A stretch of 22,172 nt of DNA, taken from Folioceros fuciformis. Lineage: Eukaryota > Anthocerotophyta > Anthocerotopsida > Anthocerotales. The number at the start of each line of letters is the position of its first letter. Position 1 is the stretch's first letter. The position numbers and the translations under genes are program-made. The notes under the pieces were generated by a model. The model was not told where the DNA came from. It searched no databases and was given only the letters and a program-made list of their open reading frames with translations. Positions 1 through 9,941 of the stretch are shown here, piece after piece. The stretch covers positions 1 through 22,172 of the forward strand of contig JBNGIO010003076.1 in the NCBI GenBank assembly GCA_049999805.1. Reading direction: 5' to 3'.

Positions 1-228
<228 letters not shown>

Positions 229-739
229 AGAATTTAGCGCTTGTAATCTCTCACACTCGTTCTCTTCTTTGGAGGCGCCGGTGTATTACTGCGTTTAGTT
301 AACTCATTCTTCTGTCAATTCATCTTTAGAGGTGTCTGATCGAGGTAGCAGCCTCGTCAAGGACGCAGCCTTGACGCAGTTTAATTTTTTCCTGGATAGA
401 CCTAATATCCGCTTCCGGGATAAGTAATATCTGGAACTGATGTCAGAGACAAGGGGAAGTATGTACTAGAAGTGGATTTGTGCTTGAAGAAGGGTTGAGT
501 AATGATGTGGTTGTTTACATCAATGTATTAGGGCTCGTAGATAATTTCATTCTTGAACTGAGCTTATGAGTCCAAATATACTTGCCTAATGAAAGGCGTT
601 TCAAAATCTTCGATGAGGAATACAAGCTCAGCTCTTTGCCCAACTGCGCAAAGTGCCGATGAGCGGACGGAAATTGTGTTGAGCGGATTAGGTCATGGGC
701 CAAAAAAAAATAAAAAATCCTAATGGGTTGGTTTGTTAG
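229..739. other. CDC48 3' flank, no gene seen
   Basis: This is AT-rich sequence after the CDC48 stop and probably includes its 3' UTR. No reading frame resembles a protein I know. One small hairpin is visible: CGTCAAGG (355-362), a 6-nt loop, and CCTTGACG (369-376). It is interleaved with a GCAGCCT direct repeat. There is no evidence that the hairpin is functional. Confidence 0.5.
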
Positions 740-837
740 CTCGCATCCATGTTAGTTGCGCCGTTTCCAGCTTTCCCAGCTGCAAATGCCCTAGACGATG
801 ACCTGCATGCTTAGAGAACTAGTCCGTTTGTAAACTC
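740..837 (+). pseudogene. Decayed duplicate of the CDC48 3' end
   Basis: GACGATGACCTG at 794-805 repeats the CDC48 sequence at 208-219 exactly. The following 30 or so bases (806-837) align with 220-250 through the stop codon and into the 3' flank, including GCT(T)AGAGAA and TTGTAA-CTC. Read in frame, the copy gives ...LDDDLHA followed by TAG at 812-814, compared with ...DDDDLYS followed by TAG. The bases just upstream encode an Ala/Pro/Phe-rich stretch (APFPAFPAANA) of the kind found in the linker before CDC48 tails. I could not follow homology upstream into the helical part. It may be a remnant of a tandem duplication, or an alternative terminal exon entered from an AG near 738. Confidence 0.5.
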
Positions 838-1167
838 CAAATAATGAAATAATCAAAGATGAAATTGGCTCTTTAGAAAGCTGCTTTTGAATGGTCTACC
901 ATCGAAGGTGCAGGAGGGTTCATGTCCCACACGTGTGCTTGCTCAGTTTTTGCACCTCTAATTCATAATGAAGCAAGTTAGACACCACAAAAAGGTTTGG
1001 CAGCCTTGCAATTCGGTTGGATTCCATATCTACTTCCATAACCAATTCAATTTCAATTTGGTTTCGCTTGGACAGGATTGTCATGAAGGTGGAGTCCCCA
1101 ATCCCCAAGCATTGGTATCTAGGTTTGTTTCTTCTCAAGGGAAAGTAACATGATTGATATAGCATGC

Positions 1168-1858
1168 CAAGGTAGCCACTTTTTCTCTCCAACTATAATA
1201 CTCATTTCTCATGGGGAATCTAGCATCAAATCTGCCCCCAAATCTTGGATTCTTGATGTCCACTTTGGGAAAGCAACCAAAGCCAACATTGCACCAAATG
1301 GGGCACACCAAGTACAGAGACAATGGCACTTTTCAGTGAAAGCAGTGTAGCCCAAGGGCCTTGTAGTTTTCCAACACATTACTTCTTCACTACATTTCAA
1401 ACTCATACGAACGTTGATGCTTGTGCCAATGCGATTTCGTATCTTTTCATAATTATTCAGTGTTGTCGCGTCATGGGACATGGAGAGGCTTTATGCTTCC
1501 TAAAATTGGCCACGGGAGTAGCCCTTATCCCTGCCGACTTGAGCATGTCCCATAAACAATGAATTGTGGTCGATATACAGCAAACAACTCGTTTTGGGTT
1601 GCACGCTTGCACGCTTGGCGCTCGCCGGACTGAATACCGTAAACATGGTGAAGGGGCAATAGCAATAGTAGGAGGGTGATTGTGATCCAGAGAAGGTGTA
1701 TGGTTCCGTGCCCATGGTCTATGCTTATATGCGGTGGGCGTAGAGTGAAGGCCTATGGGTTGGTTCGATTCTGGTGGTCTAGTATAGTGGAGTTCATGGT
1801 ATAAAGCACAAATAAAATATATAAGAAATGGTGTAGAGTGTGTGAGTGTTGTGTTCAC
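1168..1858 (-). repeat. Left arm of a large imperfect inverted repeat
   Basis: The reverse complement of this segment aligns, block by block and in the same order, with 2545-3467. Clear blocks are: 1745-1855 with 2565-2685 (shared CATTTCTTAT and TTGTGCTTT); 1500-1680 with 2690-2873 (shared TTGCCCCTTCA, GTTGTTTGCTG and GGGACATG); and 1168-1340 with 3300-3465 (shared GGATTCTT and TGTCCACTTT). A minus-strand reading of 1755-1850 gives ICALYHELH, while the other arm gives SCALHHELH. This is likely a by-product of DNA homology and not proof of coding. It also has about 130 bp (around 1335-1465) that I cannot find in the right arm. It looks like an old non-coding mobile element or repeat; no transposase is visible. 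Confidence 0.65.
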
Positions 1859-2544
1859 TTTCCATGTTTGTGCGCATCCATTTAATCACCCTACTAGCAA
1901 GCATGTTTTTCTCTATATGCCAAATGTCTCCTTTGGACCTCATCCCAAAGTGAACATATGCAGTGTGTTGTTTTTAGCAAACCTAAAGAGAGGGTCCATC
2001 TACTTTGGCATGCCATAGATTGAGCCAATACCAGGTCAAAGCATTGCGACTCGCTCTTGCATCGCCTCTCCTTACTACCAAGCTTTTGCCAAATGATAGC
2101 TACTCGATAACTTGCTTATCATGGATGGCTATGATCAAAGAGCTTAGAGGATTTGAATATCAAACTTGCTAATGTACATACTCTATAGAATGAAACCCAC
2201 GTCCTCCACTTTTAGCACCCGTTGGCCCAATCCTTGTCATAGTGAAAAGCTTAGGATGCGTCTTCTAGTTTTCTTCATATTTTGCATTCATGTCTAATAG
2301 GCTTGTACCCACCAATACGCCCTCTTTCCATTTTCTGTCAATGTGGCAGGAAAAACAAATTATTACCTTGCTTAGTAAGGCAAGTATGGCATGCAAAAGC
2401 AAACATACCGTCTCTATCTGGGATTGACAAAAGTGTTCTCATAGAGAAGAGGATGAATTAAACCCTTCTTGCCAAAGAAGACATTAGGGAAAAACTGTAT
2501 ACATACTTGCTTGCAATGTTATTGAATGGATGTGCATAGACATT
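1859..2544. other. Spacer between the inverted-repeat arms
   Basis: No gene is recognisable here. Part of it, about 2279-2435, weakly resembles 3639-3705 in the same orientation. Shared strings include ATTTTGCAT and GGCATGC followed by AAAGCA, with extra bases between the blocks. If that is real, the spacer and the region after the right arm belong to the same repeat family, making the whole 1168-3750 stretch a mosaic of related repeats. Confidence 0.35.
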
Positions 2545-2873
2545 GAAAGCAAACAAGGACACTCTACACACTCGCACACTCCATCACTTTTGCCTTCGCC
2601 ATTTCTTATGCATTTTAGTTGTGCTTTGCATCATGAACTTCATTTTATCAGAACATCGGCATTGCATCAACCCATCTCCCAGCGCTTGCCCTCTCGCTAC
2701 TGCCCCTTCAACGTTTAGGGGGTAATTTGCATGGCATGCACCTCAAGTGCCGAAAAGGGTTGTTTGCTGCCCACCGACAACATTGTAGTGTTTAAGGGAC
2801 ATGTTGCAGTCAGCAACTTGGCTACCTAAGTCCAAACCAAGGCTACATGGTGCACCCACGGCCAGTCTTAGGC

Positions 2874-3247
2874 CTTATTTGGGATGCTGCAATCAATCGC
2901 GAGCCTACCTACAACTCAAAACGGGCTGCATATGGCTACATGGCCGATTGTAGCATCTCCCCTACCATGCCAAAAACTATCTTGTAGGCACCTGCAGCCC
3001 GTTTCAGGTGGTTGGCGCACGAGAGGTAGTGCTTTTGCCCACTTTGCTCATCTTGGACTCAGCCTCCGAACCATGGCTGGAGGTTGCAAATGCGGCTAAC
3101 GTTGACCCTTATAAGAATTGCTGCAATTGGCTGTGCAGCCAATTGCAACTTGAAACAAAGCTGCACATAGCTGTGTAGCGATGATCAAGAGTAAGATAGT
3201 TTCTAGTGACAACATAAATCAAAGAACAGGCTAATAGTGGACTTTAT
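2874..3247. mobile_element. Possible small insertion inside the right arm
   Basis: This stretch has no counterpart in the left arm, whose alignment resumes on both sides of it. It begins near GGCCTTATTTGGGATGCTGCAAT. Around 3140-3163 there is a partly similar inverted sequence, whose reverse complement reads AGCTTTGTTTCAAGTTGCAAT. That would fit the ends of a short non-autonomous element of about 290 bp. The similarity is loose and no target duplication is clear, so this is a suggestion only. Confidence 0.25.
3122..3147. repeat. 12-bp perfect palindrome
   Basis: TGCAATTGGCTG is followed by TG and then by CAGCCAATTGCA, giving two perfect 12-bp arms around a 2-nt centre. It lies inside the possible small insertion and near one of its suggested ends. 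Confidence 0.7.
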
Positions 3248-3499
3248 GGAAGTGCAAAACCTCTCCAGGACAACGTAGAACATTCAAAACTGTGATATTC
3301 TGTGTGCTTGTTTGCCCTATTTGTGTTTGCTTCAATACAATGTCACGTTTGGTTGGTTTTCAAAAGTGGACATAAAGAATCCATGAATTGGGGACAAATA
3401 TCGTGGTAGATGCTCCAAAAGAAATGACTATAATAATTGGAGAGAGAGTGGCTTGGTTTGGCTGGCCATAGGCAAGTAAAAGGAACAAGTTTTTATGTT

Positions 3500-3553
3500 G
3501 TTGCATAGCATGTTTAAGCCGTTGCATAGCATCTTAAAGCCGTTGCTATGTAT
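3500..3553 (+). repeat. 21-bp tandem repeat, about 2.5 copies
   Basis: Unit 1 (3500-3520) and unit 2 (3521-3541) both have the form GTTGCATAGCAT.TTAAGCC with few differences. A partial third unit, GTTGCTATGTAT, follows from 3542. A 12-bp palindrome, TATGTATACATA, sits at the end. Confidence 0.7.
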
Positions 3554-4705
3554 ACATAAGTATCCTAGCATCCCTTGTTACCACACTTTTTGTTTCATGC
3601 TATCCAGAACATGACGTGCAATCTTGGTGTTCACTACATTTTGCATCCATTTTCCTAGGTAGATGCCCACTAATATGTACGGCATGCCAAAGCAGACAAT
3701 CTCTCTCCATATTATATTCTGTTCTTGTGGGTATCTACCAACATATCCCTCTATGATTCTGGGAATCATAGTGTCTAGTTCGGGCGTCCAAAATGGTCAG
3801 ACATTGCACCCAAGATGACACAAAAAAACGCAAAGAAGCATCCAATTAAATAAGATATTGCAGCAAAGGAACACAAAAAGTGCAGACAACCTTAGCGAAA
3901 ACGCACTAGAACTTAGGGTTTCAGTAGAGGAGAGGAAGCCCTAAAGTTTTGCATTACATGCGATGACGCAAACGCTTAGCGACATTGTTGGCAATGCGAT
4001 TTTGGGTGCCGTCTGCACTATTCATCGGTGTCCCCAATAGGTTTTCCGCTCCACAAACCCCCAATCAACTTACTCCTTCTTGGTGCACCGCTAACACATG
4101 CCAGCCATCTATGATTGCTTGAACTCGGCCGTGGGTTACCATGTACTCACTTACGTGCATCAGGCTAACCTGCGGGTGGCCCCGCGATCGGCCAATGCGT
4201 ATGCCACATTCCAGAGTGCTTGCCCGCATGACTAAAAACGTATGGAATTCAGACCCCACGCGGAAGTCATCTCGAACATAAAGCCTTTCTAGGTCAAAGA
4301 TGGACAAAAGCGCAGTTCAAGTGTAGCACACACAGATTAATTACACAATTACCAATGCTATTGCAATGTAAAGAAAAGTAACTTATCTAGTGGCTGCTTT
4401 GTTGAACATGCAGGTATCGCATGCCTTGTGGAGAGTAAGCTTGTCAGCTAGTTGTTGGGTGGTAGATCGTCAGTGCCTGTTGCTTCCTTACATCGCCAGC
4501 AGCTGTTGCTTGGTTATAGGCTGCGTTGTAGGGTTGCTACTTATATACATGTTTGCATCCATATTTCGGTGTTTTATTGTCTCACAACCAGCTGAGTGGC
4601 GTTGCTGTGGGGACATTACGCGTGAGCCATCTTGCTCTGTCCAGTTAAGGCCAGCATAGGTGGTCCATAGTTTGTAGCACTTTCAGCGTCTGAAAGCTGT
4701 ATATC
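3554..4705. other. Intergenic stretch, no gene seen
   Basis: The region is AT-rich to mixed and has no recognisable protein, RNA gene or simple repeat. Short open frames exist on both strands (for example 4390-4659 +, with a hydrophobic stretch), but they have no family resemblance. None has exon-like context that I can support. Confidence 0.5.
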
Positions 4706-5250
4706 CCCAAGTTCTTTAGCTCAATGCCAGTCCCTACTTCTCTTAGATACACAGAACAACCTCTGAGTGAGACCATCCGTGAGGCCATCCCAACCTCACT
4801 GCTCTCCGGCTGCTTGCCCTGTCGAACAATCGTTTCTCAGGGCCTGTTCCGGACTGGATAACCACACTACTGCAAGCCCTGTCCCTTTCCAGCAAATCTG
4901 GTCTCAGGGGAAAACCTGTGACATATTGCAGCTGTCCAGGGATTTCAGAGACAGAGCAGTGCTGCTAACTTGAGCAGAAGTTTTCTACCCGGAGAAACGG
5001 ATCTGACAACAACCTGTATTCCACAGGACATAGTCTTGGTGGGTCTTCGGTACCTCAATCTGTTAAGCAACGATCTTGAGAACAGATCGCTCGCAGCCTA
5101 AGAAACCTGAGCGTTCCGGAGACTTTCGGATTTTTCAAACACTGGTACAGGGGTCGGGTACAAGCTCTCTGTCTTCAAGAGGTCGAACAGAAACCTAACC
5201 AGGCCCGTCTCCAGCAGGAACCAGTTTCCAAGGATCCTTTCGCGCAGGGC
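4706..5250 (+). pseudogene. Frameshifted leucine-rich-repeat gene remnant
   Basis: Pieces of plant-type extracellular LRR sequence appear in different frames. In frame 2, from about 4706, there is IPKFFSSMP, then PLSETIREAIP ending near 4791. In frame 1, from 4792, come NLTALRLLALSNNRFSGPVP and DWITTLLQALSLSS, stopping at TAA 4966-4968. In frame 2, from 5018, IPQDIVLVGLRYLNLLSNDL runs to a TAA at 5099-5101. Further degenerate pieces (NLSVPETFGF, then NRNLTRPVSS in another frame) follow to about 5250. The LxxLxLSxNxFSGxxP pattern is that of LRR receptor-like proteins. There is no kinase, transmembrane segment or continuous frame, so I call it a fragmentary pseudogene. Very short introns could explain some frame changes, but the in-frame stops make this unlikely. 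Confidence 0.7.
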
Positions 5251-5343
5251 CTTCTGCAGTAGTCGTAGCCTGAGGTGGCCTGCCTCTTCCCCCTTACTGC
5301 GTGCAACAGGGTCAGGACGGAGGAAGAGCAGACGCAGGTGGAG

Positions 5344-6703
5344 ATGGCCAAGAGCAAGTATGCTTATGTGAAGAACTTCGAGGACCAGAGCCCACTGCTA
5401 CCTCATACGTGGGTCGTCATTCGAATCGACGGGCATGCTTTCACAAGGTGCGACCCGTCGCAGTGATCTATGAGCAACCTGTGTAGTGCCATCTCTGAAG
5501 GTCTTTCTCTTCTGCAGGTTCAGCGATGCGCACGGATTTCAGAAGCCTAACGACGAACCTGCTTTGCAGCTCATGAACGAGTGCGCAAAGAGTGTGCTTC
5601 AAGAGATGCCTGACCTCGTGTTTGCATACGGACAAAGCGATGAATACAGGTCTCTATCCCTACCCCAAAGCTTGATCTTTCTGCATCCTCCACCCAGCTG
5701 AGCATGAAAAGTTTCCGGTGTGGCAGTTTCGTGTTGAAGAAAACCAGCACACTGTACAAACGGCGCAGCAGGTAGCGGAGATATCTCGACCTGTTGCAAG
5801 TCTGGTGAAAACTCATGTCTAACGCTTCTGATTTCGTACAGCAAACTGGTGTCCCTTGTCGTGTCGCTGTTTACGGCCAATTACGTGATGATGTGGCCCG
5901 AGTTCTTTCCGGAGAAGACGTTGCAATACGCTCCGTCCTTCGACGGAAGGGCCGTCTGCTACCCTTCGGACAAGATTCTTCGAGATTACGTGTGTTGGCG
6001 TCAGGTTGATTGTAAGCCGTCTGTCATTCTTCTTCATTCGTCATTGATTGGAAGCTCGTCTTGCTAATCGGGCTGGAGCTTGGGGACACCTAAGGGCTGT
6101 TGTTACTGCTTTAGGTCATATTAACAACCAATACAACACCTGCTTCTGGCTGTTGGTCCAATCGGGGAGGTCCAGAGCTGAGGCACAGGAGACGATCAAG
6201 GTGGCTTGTCATACTTTAAACCTGAACAGCAGTGCTGTTGGGGCATCTTGCCGCTCTGACCTCCTTGCTTTGGCAGGAGACGACAGCGAGCTTCAAAAAT
6301 GAGCTCCTGTTCAACGAGTTCGGAGTGAATTACAACAACTTACCACTCATTTTCCGCAAGGGTTCCATGGTGCACAGGAAGGTGATAAGCTGCTCTGCCT
6401 TGCATGTCCTTTCTCTTCAGCCTCGGCATAATGCGGGAGCCTGATGTGCTTGCGTGACAGGTAGTGGACGTGATCACACCGCACGACGGGGAAGCGCACA
6501 AGACCACACTGGTGGTCGAGCATAATGATCTTATCCAAGACAAGTTTTGGAATGAGAACCCTCACATTTTGGGAACCACAAAGAAATCGTGGACAGTCGC
6601 AGTGGATTGCGATTCTTCCGACCCGACTCCTGAGTTAAAATGTGCAGAGAAGACGACAAAGAGTTTCGTGGCATCACGAGCTGGAGGCGAGCGGGATCCC
6701 TGA
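5344..6703 (+). CDS. THG1: tRNA-His guanylyltransferase (THG1)
   Basis: Seven exons, all phase-compatible: 5344-5447, 5518-5649, 5727-5771, 5842-6011, 6115-6200, 6277-6381, 6461-6703, encoding 294 aa. THG1 adds the G-1 residue to the 5' end of tRNA-His, by 3'-5' polymerase chemistry, before histidylation. The start [13 protein letters not shown] matches the family start. [10 protein letters not shown] carries Asp29 and GQSDEYSF carries Asp76, the two metal carboxylates. HINNQYN lies at 152-158, and the C-terminal helix region [15 protein letters not shown] closes the catalytic unit. The last 40 residues or so are not conserved as far as I can tell. The length fits a single-domain enzyme of the animal or yeast type, whereas Arabidopsis THG1 proteins, from memory, carry two fused domains. 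The LRR remnant ends about 90 bp upstream. Confidence 0.93.
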
Positions 6704-7278
6704 ATGCGACAGAGCTGCGTTCCATCACAGGCTGCAGGTGAACGGAATCTCTAGTCGGATCAAGACAAGTAACAGGGAAAAGAATCGCGAACAAGATGCC
6801 AGAGCTGCCAAGTGTACTCGACGCTGGTCTTCGAAAGTGACAGAAGGGCGGAAACCCACAGTCTTCACTAACTTTTCAACCTTTTGACACAAGTTCTTGA
6901 GTGATTGATTTGCAACAAAATTTAGACTAGCACCTAATTGTGCTGACGGGATATCCGAGCTTGGTCTCGTCCCGCGATCCCATGGGCAATGCCCCAACTT
7001 AGCTTTGCAGAGGGCCAAATGGTATGAAATTTTGGGCTTATTATACAAAATCGTGCCACCCAGCGCTGCGAGAGTGAGTGTGAGAGATTCTCAGAACGAC
7101 CCTCCGATTCCCTGCTGTTGGATTATGGAACCTCCAACTTTACCAGTACAGGCAAGAGTCGGTAAAGTCCTTCGCTCTTTCGCCGCCCACTCCTGAAAGA
7201 CTGGTGTGACGCTTCCCAGCGGAGTGCTTTGATTCTCCCTTCGATCACAGCGATTTTCCCATTCGCAGCTGCTCGATA
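6704..7278. other. THG1-epoxide hydrolase intergenic region
   Basis: These 575 bp must hold the THG1 3' UTR and the promoter and 5' UTR of the next gene. No additional gene, repeat or clear core-promoter motif was recognised. Confidence 0.5.
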
Positions 7279-8694
7279 ATGGCGCCTCCGGCTCAGCAGT
7301 GCGAGCACCGATTTGTGCACCTGGCGAACGGCACCAACATCCACGTAGCCGAACAGGGCTCTGGTGAGCTCCCATTCTTTCAAGGAGCAAGCGTGACGTC
7401 AATGCCGTCCTTTTGTTATGGCCAAATAGCGAACTTGTGGGAACTGAGAGGTTGCATTCAGGCCCGGTGGTGCTGGTGCTTCATGGTTTCCCGGAAATCT
7501 GGTATTCTTGGAGACATCAACTCCCAGCCCTGGCCCAGGCAGGCTTCCACGCAGTTGCACCGGATCTCCGTGGCTTCGGCCTCACCGGGAACGTTCACGG
7601 GAGTGACAAGCTCTCCGTCATCGAGGTTGTCGGTGACCTGGTCGGCCTTATACAGGCTCTCGGGCAGCCACAGGTGCAACGTTCTTTTCTCCCTCACACT
7701 TCACTCAATGCAGCTCTCACATTTCCAGATTCGTGAAGCTGAGCTGGCCGAGGCTTAATATGCCGATTGCCATTCCAGGTTTTTCTGGCCGCTCACGACA
7801 TCGGAGCCATGGTAGGATTCACTCTTTGCTTGATCAGACCGGATTTGGTGAAAGGGTATGTTTCTCTCGGAGTCCCGTTTTTCCACCGGGAGCTCATCCC
7901 GACGGCGGCCTCTTCTAAGTCTGCCTTACCGGCGGGCTTCTATGTCATGCGCTTTGCGGTACCCCTTCTTCTTCTCGTTCTTCTCCTTCCCGGTGCAGGC
8001 CATTGCGATCTGACACCTCGCAACCAATTTTTACCCCTCTGCAGATGGCCGTCGTGAGTAACTGTAACCAGTTCCTTGATCCTCCCGTGCTGCGCAGCAA
8101 GAGGGGAGGGCGGAGGCTGACTTCGCACGCTTCGACGTGCGGACGGTGTTCACCAACATCTACAAGCTCTTCTGCAGATCTGAGTTGCAGGTAGCGTTGG
8201 AAGGGGAGGAGATCATGGACATCGTGAAGCCTTCCGACAAGATCCCATCCTTCCTGTCCAGCGAGGACATCAATGTTTACGTGGAGCATTTCGAGAAGTC
8301 CGGATTCTCCGATCCTGTCCGCTTCACTTACATCAACCTTTTCAGGTCTGACACGACAAGACAAGGCTACAGCAAGCTCACACTTTCCTCCCTACTTTGT
8401 CCTTCCTCCGCTACCGACTCCGCTGACAGTGATCGCCATGGCAGAAACCAGGAGCTTCAGGCGGCATTGCACGGCAAAGTAATCACAACCCCAGCCCTGT
8501 ACGTCATGGGAGAGAGGGACTACGCTCTGAGAATGTTCCCGCCTGGATCAGACTCCAACTTGGAACTGCTGCGGAAGGACGTCCCCAGCCTCGAAGCCGT
8601 CGTCTCCGTCCCAGCCGGCCATTTCATGCAAGAAGAGGCGCCCGAGCAAGTGAACCAGCTTCTTGTGGAGTTTTTCCAGAAGCTGCTGTCGTAA
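7279..8694 (+). CDS. Soluble epoxide hydrolase, alpha/beta-fold
   Basis: Five exons: 7279-7363, 7462-7673, 7779-7958, 8098-8345, 8445-8694, encoding 324 aa, the usual size of plant soluble epoxide hydrolases such as potato EH1. These enzymes open epoxides (for example of fatty acids) to vicinal diols through an Asp-ester intermediate. Visible elements are the oxyanion loop HGFP (36-39) in HGFPEIWYSWRHQ; PDLRGFG; the nucleophile Asp106 in AHDIGA; Asp267 in GERDYALR as the charge-relay acid; and His301 in AGHF. In the cap, Tyr154 (GFYVMRF) and probably Tyr237 (RFTYINL) are the epoxide-activating tyrosines. QEGRAEADFARFD and FEKSGFSDP are typical plant cap segments. The odd point is HDIG where the family has HDWG. 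No signal peptide or PTS1 is evident; the protein ends KLLS. Confidence 0.9.
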
Positions 8695-9941
8695 ATCCAT
8701 CAGGTTTGTGCGACACGTCTCTAGTAGAACTAACGAATGCTGCAGATCCTATATCCTAAGCTACAGAGTGCGATACGGATAACGGCACGTCAAAATGGTT
8801 TTTTCTTCAACCATACATCTTTTAAGGCTCCACGATACTTCAAGTTCGTTTGTAATTTATCATTTTTTGTTTCTTCAAATACCATGAACGTTATCGTGGA
8901 CATATATTGTGAGCTTGCTCCTCGAGCATCCTGTGCTGAAAATTCCACAACTCTTATGACTTCCTTCCCACCGGGACCACGACTTGCACCGGCCCGTGGT
9001 AGTCTCCTGGACTGGCTCGCAAGCCGGGAAGCATCGCGGACGGGAAGGCGCAACGGGCCCTCACCCGCCTATTGCCGTTCTCCATATACATGCAGCACAG
9101 CACAGGACACCGTCCCTGGACGGAAGTGGGCAGAATGATTGGCGGGGCCCACGCGGCGCCAAAACTGTGGCAGACCGGACCTGGGTCAGCCGATTTTTGT
9201 GAGCATGAGCCAATCCCGGCCCGGCGTCGTGCTGACTTGGCCCGCCCGCCACGCTGTCGCTCCACGTCGGCCCCGTCTTCCTCTCGGTGCACATGGTGCC
9301 GGCGAGGGTGTCGTCCTCTTGCCGCTGCTCCGCCTAGCGCGTTCCGCCGGACTGCTCCACATGGCTTCCCTGATCCGTAGCTAACCATCCTTGCCTTGCT
9401 CTGTCCGGCCCTGCTCGCTGCGCCGCGCGCACTCCATCGCTGCCTCTGCCTCCTCCATTGTTCTGCCCTGGTAGGCCACCAACCAAGAAGCAGCGTCGCC
9501 GCCGGAGACGCACTCCCGCTTGCGCACCTGCTGCTTCTGGCTTAGCACCAGCCTCCAGCCGGGTCTACCTCCCTCCTTCTCCGCGCCCCCCGCCCGCGAC
9601 CTACTCAATTTCGTGCGGGCCGAGTCCCCTTCGCTTCCCACTGCGTGCCTCTGGCGCTCGCGGCGTGCTCGGATCCGTTGACACTTTCGTGCTGCCTGCG
9701 GAGTCGCAGGAAGGCAGGCAGCTCGGCGTGCTGCGCCGCGGATGGTGCCCTGCCGGGGATATGCTTCTCGCCTCCCCTCGGGCCTCGTTTAGTCGACCTC
9801 GGACTTCGGCTAACTACTGGCTGTTTGCGATTCGTTTCGGCTTAATATGCGCTTAATTCCACTGCATTTCCCTCCTCGTGTACCGATTCCCCTGCTTGGG
9901 GTTACTGGAGCTCTGTTCTGCGCGCCTGGAAGCGGCGATCC
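8695..9941. promoter_or_regulatory. GC-rich intergenic region, probable promoter
   Basis: About 8700-8950 is AT-rich and likely the 3' flank of the epoxide hydrolase. From about 8970 to 9940 the base composition becomes GC- and CpG-rich, which suggests the promoter and 5' UTR of the gene starting at 9942. Long open frames here on both strands look like products of high GC with low-complexity Arg/Pro/Ala composition. I see no family match and no clear TATA box. Confidence 0.4.

Larger units (their letters stand above)
2545..3467 (+). repeat. Right arm of the large imperfect inverted repeat
   Basis: This is the forward-orientation partner of 1168-1858. The order of matching blocks is preserved across the arm, which argues against chance similarity. 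It is longer than the left arm mainly because of a block at about 2874-3247. The left arm runs straight from the equivalent of GGCCAGTCTTAGG to the equivalent of GGAAGTGCAAAACCTCTCC, so that block looks inserted here or deleted there. No target-site duplication or coding sequence could be recognised. Confidence 0.65.

Noticed and set aside
1755-1800. tRNA-like strings GGTTCGATTCT and TGGTCTAGTATAG
   Set aside because: The B-box-like string comes before the A-box-like string, and no acceptor stem or cloverleaf can be drawn.
1457-1858. 133-codon open frame on the minus strand
   Set aside because: It lies in the left arm of the inverted repeat. Its partial match to a frame in the right arm is explained by DNA homology, the right-arm frame is broken, and no protein family is recognisable.
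3639-3705. Direct-repeat partner of 2279-2435
   Set aside because: The match needs a large gap and is weak by eye. It is kept only as a note under the spacer and not called as a separate repeat.
4390-4659. 89-codon frame with a hydrophobic segment
   Set aside because: No family resemblance, no conserved motif and no supporting context; it could be chance.
8954-9856. Several long open frames on both strands (for example 8954-9388 - and 9458-9856 +)
   Set aside because: They sit in GC-rich, promoter-like sequence. The composition is Arg/Pro/Ala-heavy and overlapping frames are all open, as expected from high GC; no motif fits a family.
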